From assembly GCA_006226895.1 (NCBI GenBank), contig SBFN01000220.1, positions 1-6,874 on the forward strand: 6,874 nt of DNA. The letters run 5' to 3'. Position numbers and translations under genes: made by a program. The notes below the pieces were generated by a model that searched no databases, was not told the origin of the DNA, and was given only the letters and a program-made list of their open reading frames with translations. Position 1 is the stretch's first letter. The number at the start of each line of letters is the position of its first letter. Of this stretch, positions 6,035-6,874 are shown in pieces. This DNA comes from Deltaproteobacteria bacterium. Its GTDB lineage: Bacteria > Desulfobacterota > Desulfuromonadia > Desulfuromonadales > BM103.

Positions 6035-6457
6035 ATGAAAGAGGCGTTGCAAAAGGGCCTGACGTTTGCCCACAGTTATAAAGTTCCAAATGACAAAACC
6101 GTACCCTACGTCTTTCAAGAATCAGATCTTTTCCAGTCCATGCCGCCGGTTTTTGCCACAGCTTTCATGGTCGGTCTTATGGAGTGGGCCTGCATGGAAG
6201 CATTGCGACCCTATATGAATGAAGGCGAGATCAGCCTTGGTACAAATATCAGTGTGACTCATGTCTCAGCAACACCTCCCGGGATGGAGGTCACAGTCGA
6301 AGTGACCCTGCTGGAAGTCGAAGGCGCGAGGACCCGTTGGGCGATTGTTGCCAAAGACGAAAAAGACCTGATCGGGGAAGGAACGCACGAGAGGTTTTCT
6401 ATCGATGGGGAAAAGTTTGGAGGAATTGTTGCGAAAAAGGCTTCTGGTTCAAGTTGA
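6035..6457 (+). CDS. Hotdog-fold thioesterase, FlK (fluoroacetyl-CoA thioesterase) family
   Basis: The 140-aa product is a single hotdog domain predicted to hydrolyse an acyl-CoA thioester in the cytoplasm. It has the FlK family blocks PPVFATAFMVGLMEWACMEALRP (37-59), HVSATPPG (76-83) and DLIGEGTHERF. The FlK catalytic triad of Streptomyces cattleya (Thr42, Glu50, His76, with Gly69) falls at exactly the same residue numbers here with no gap. Lid positions known in FlK as Val23, Leu26, Phe33 and Phe36 read Val23, Val26, Phe33 and Met36 here, so the fluoroacetyl-selective Phe36 gate is not kept. Most relatives in bacteria that do not meet fluoroacetate are presumed general small acyl-CoA thioesterases. 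The gene is divergent from the MFS operon and appears monocistronic. True substrate is unknown. Confidence 0.9.
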   Translation: MKEALQKGLTFAHSYKVPNDKTVPYVFQESDLFQSMPPVFATAFMVGLMEWACMEALRPYMNEGEISLGTNISVTHVSATPPGMEVTVEVTLLEVEGARTRWAIVAKDEKDLIGEGTHERFSIDGEKFGGIVAKKASGSS

Positions 6458-6589
6458 GAGAGAGGCCTCGCTGACAAAAAGGAAAAGCTTGGAACCTTCA
6501 GCACGCGACTCGCAGGCCCAAGGTTTTCGTTGCTGTTTTGAATGAGTGAGCCGAAGCTTTGTTGCTGTCTTTGTCGAAGGCAGAACCCG

Positions 6590-6874
6590 TTATACGCAGG
6601 GGCCAACGGGCACATTCCCAACCAGAAATTCCTTGTCAACAATCTCTTTTAGATAGTTCTTCTGATCAATGACCCTGGTCACAACATTTCCTTCACCAAG
6701 AACAATCAGCGACCTCTCAAACCCTTGCCCCCAGTTGCTGTCTGCGAGGTCGGGTTCGAAGCAGACGATCGTGCTGATCCCCGCTTGTACGATGGCTTTG
6801 GCACATTCGATACAGGGATACCAGGGGATGTAAAGGGTGCAGTGTTTGGTTGAGACGCCGAGCATCGCCGCGTT
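6590..6874 (-). CDS. dCMP/cytidine deaminase family protein, 3' part only
   Basis: The frame is open to the right edge, so the N-terminal part is missing; 94 residues are visible, starting N-A-A-M-L-G. An internal ATG at 6865 is not the true start. LYIPWYPCIECAKAIVQAGI contains the PCxxC half of the zinc site, typical of the deoxycytidylate/cytidine deaminase superfamily (ComEB, DCTD), where it works with an upstream H/C-A-E motif that must lie beyond the window. The residues just before match the stretch that usually follows that motif. The C-terminal part (DLADSNWGQGFERSLIVLGEGNV) is where family members carry nucleotide-recognition and oligomer contacts. dCMP to dUMP, feeding thymidylate synthesis, is the likeliest reaction, but CMP/cytidine or other base substrates cannot be excluded. 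It ends 132 bp from the convergent thioesterase gene. Confidence 0.85.
   Translation of the reverse strand, partial: NAAMLGVSTKHCTLYIPWYPCIECAKAIVQAGISTIVCFEPDLADSNWGQGFERSLIVLGEGNVVTRVIDQKNYLKEIVDKEFLVGNVPVGPCV

Noticed and set aside
6493..6525. AACCTT/AAGGTT inverted repeat between the converging thioesterase and deaminase genes as a terminator
   Set aside because: Only 6 bp of stem with a 21-nt loop; a pyrimidine-rich stretch follows on the - strand, but the stem is too weak. No convincing terminator is seen in 6458-6589.

Overview
The window is ordinary chromosomal DNA of moderate GC content, with short intergenic gaps. Its gene content suggests an anaerobic Desulfuromonadota/Geobacterales-type bacterium (former delta-proteobacteria), judged from an AhbD/NirJ-type radical SAM protein next to hemE and hemH. 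That is an inference from gene content and protein character, not a database match. I see no transposase, phage gene, CRISPR array, tRNA or rRNA.

Region 1 (1-2835, + strand) is a tetrapyrrole cluster. It holds the C-terminal 151 residues of a radical SAM/SPASM protein of the heme family, then hemE, hemH and an untracked 59-aa zinc-ribbon-like protein, and closes with a strong intrinsic terminator. A heptad-repeat/inverted-repeat element separates the radical SAM gene from hemE. HemE makes coproporphyrinogen III and HemH inserts iron. An AhbD-like enzyme could convert coproheme to heme, so the three adjacent genes may form a hybrid route (a hypothesis).

Region 2 (2836-5935, - strand) reads right to left. 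An MFS transporter and a PlsC-like acyltransferase form a two-gene operon with a 13-nt gap. A zinc-finger-less DnaJ/CbpA-like co-chaperone follows, with its own good sigma-70-like promoter, and converges on the hem terminator.

Region 3 (5936-6874) has a + strand hotdog thioesterase of the FlK (fluoroacetyl-CoA thioesterase) family, divergent from the MFS gene. It ends with the 3' part of a - strand dCMP/cytidine deaminase family gene that runs off the right edge.

No clearly new defence or mobile system is visible. The points most worth a second look are the radical SAM-hemE-hemH arrangement, the heptad repeat before hemE, the zinc-ribbon mini-protein, the acyltransferase with altered catalytic motifs next to a transporter, and the ungapped FlK catalytic triad.
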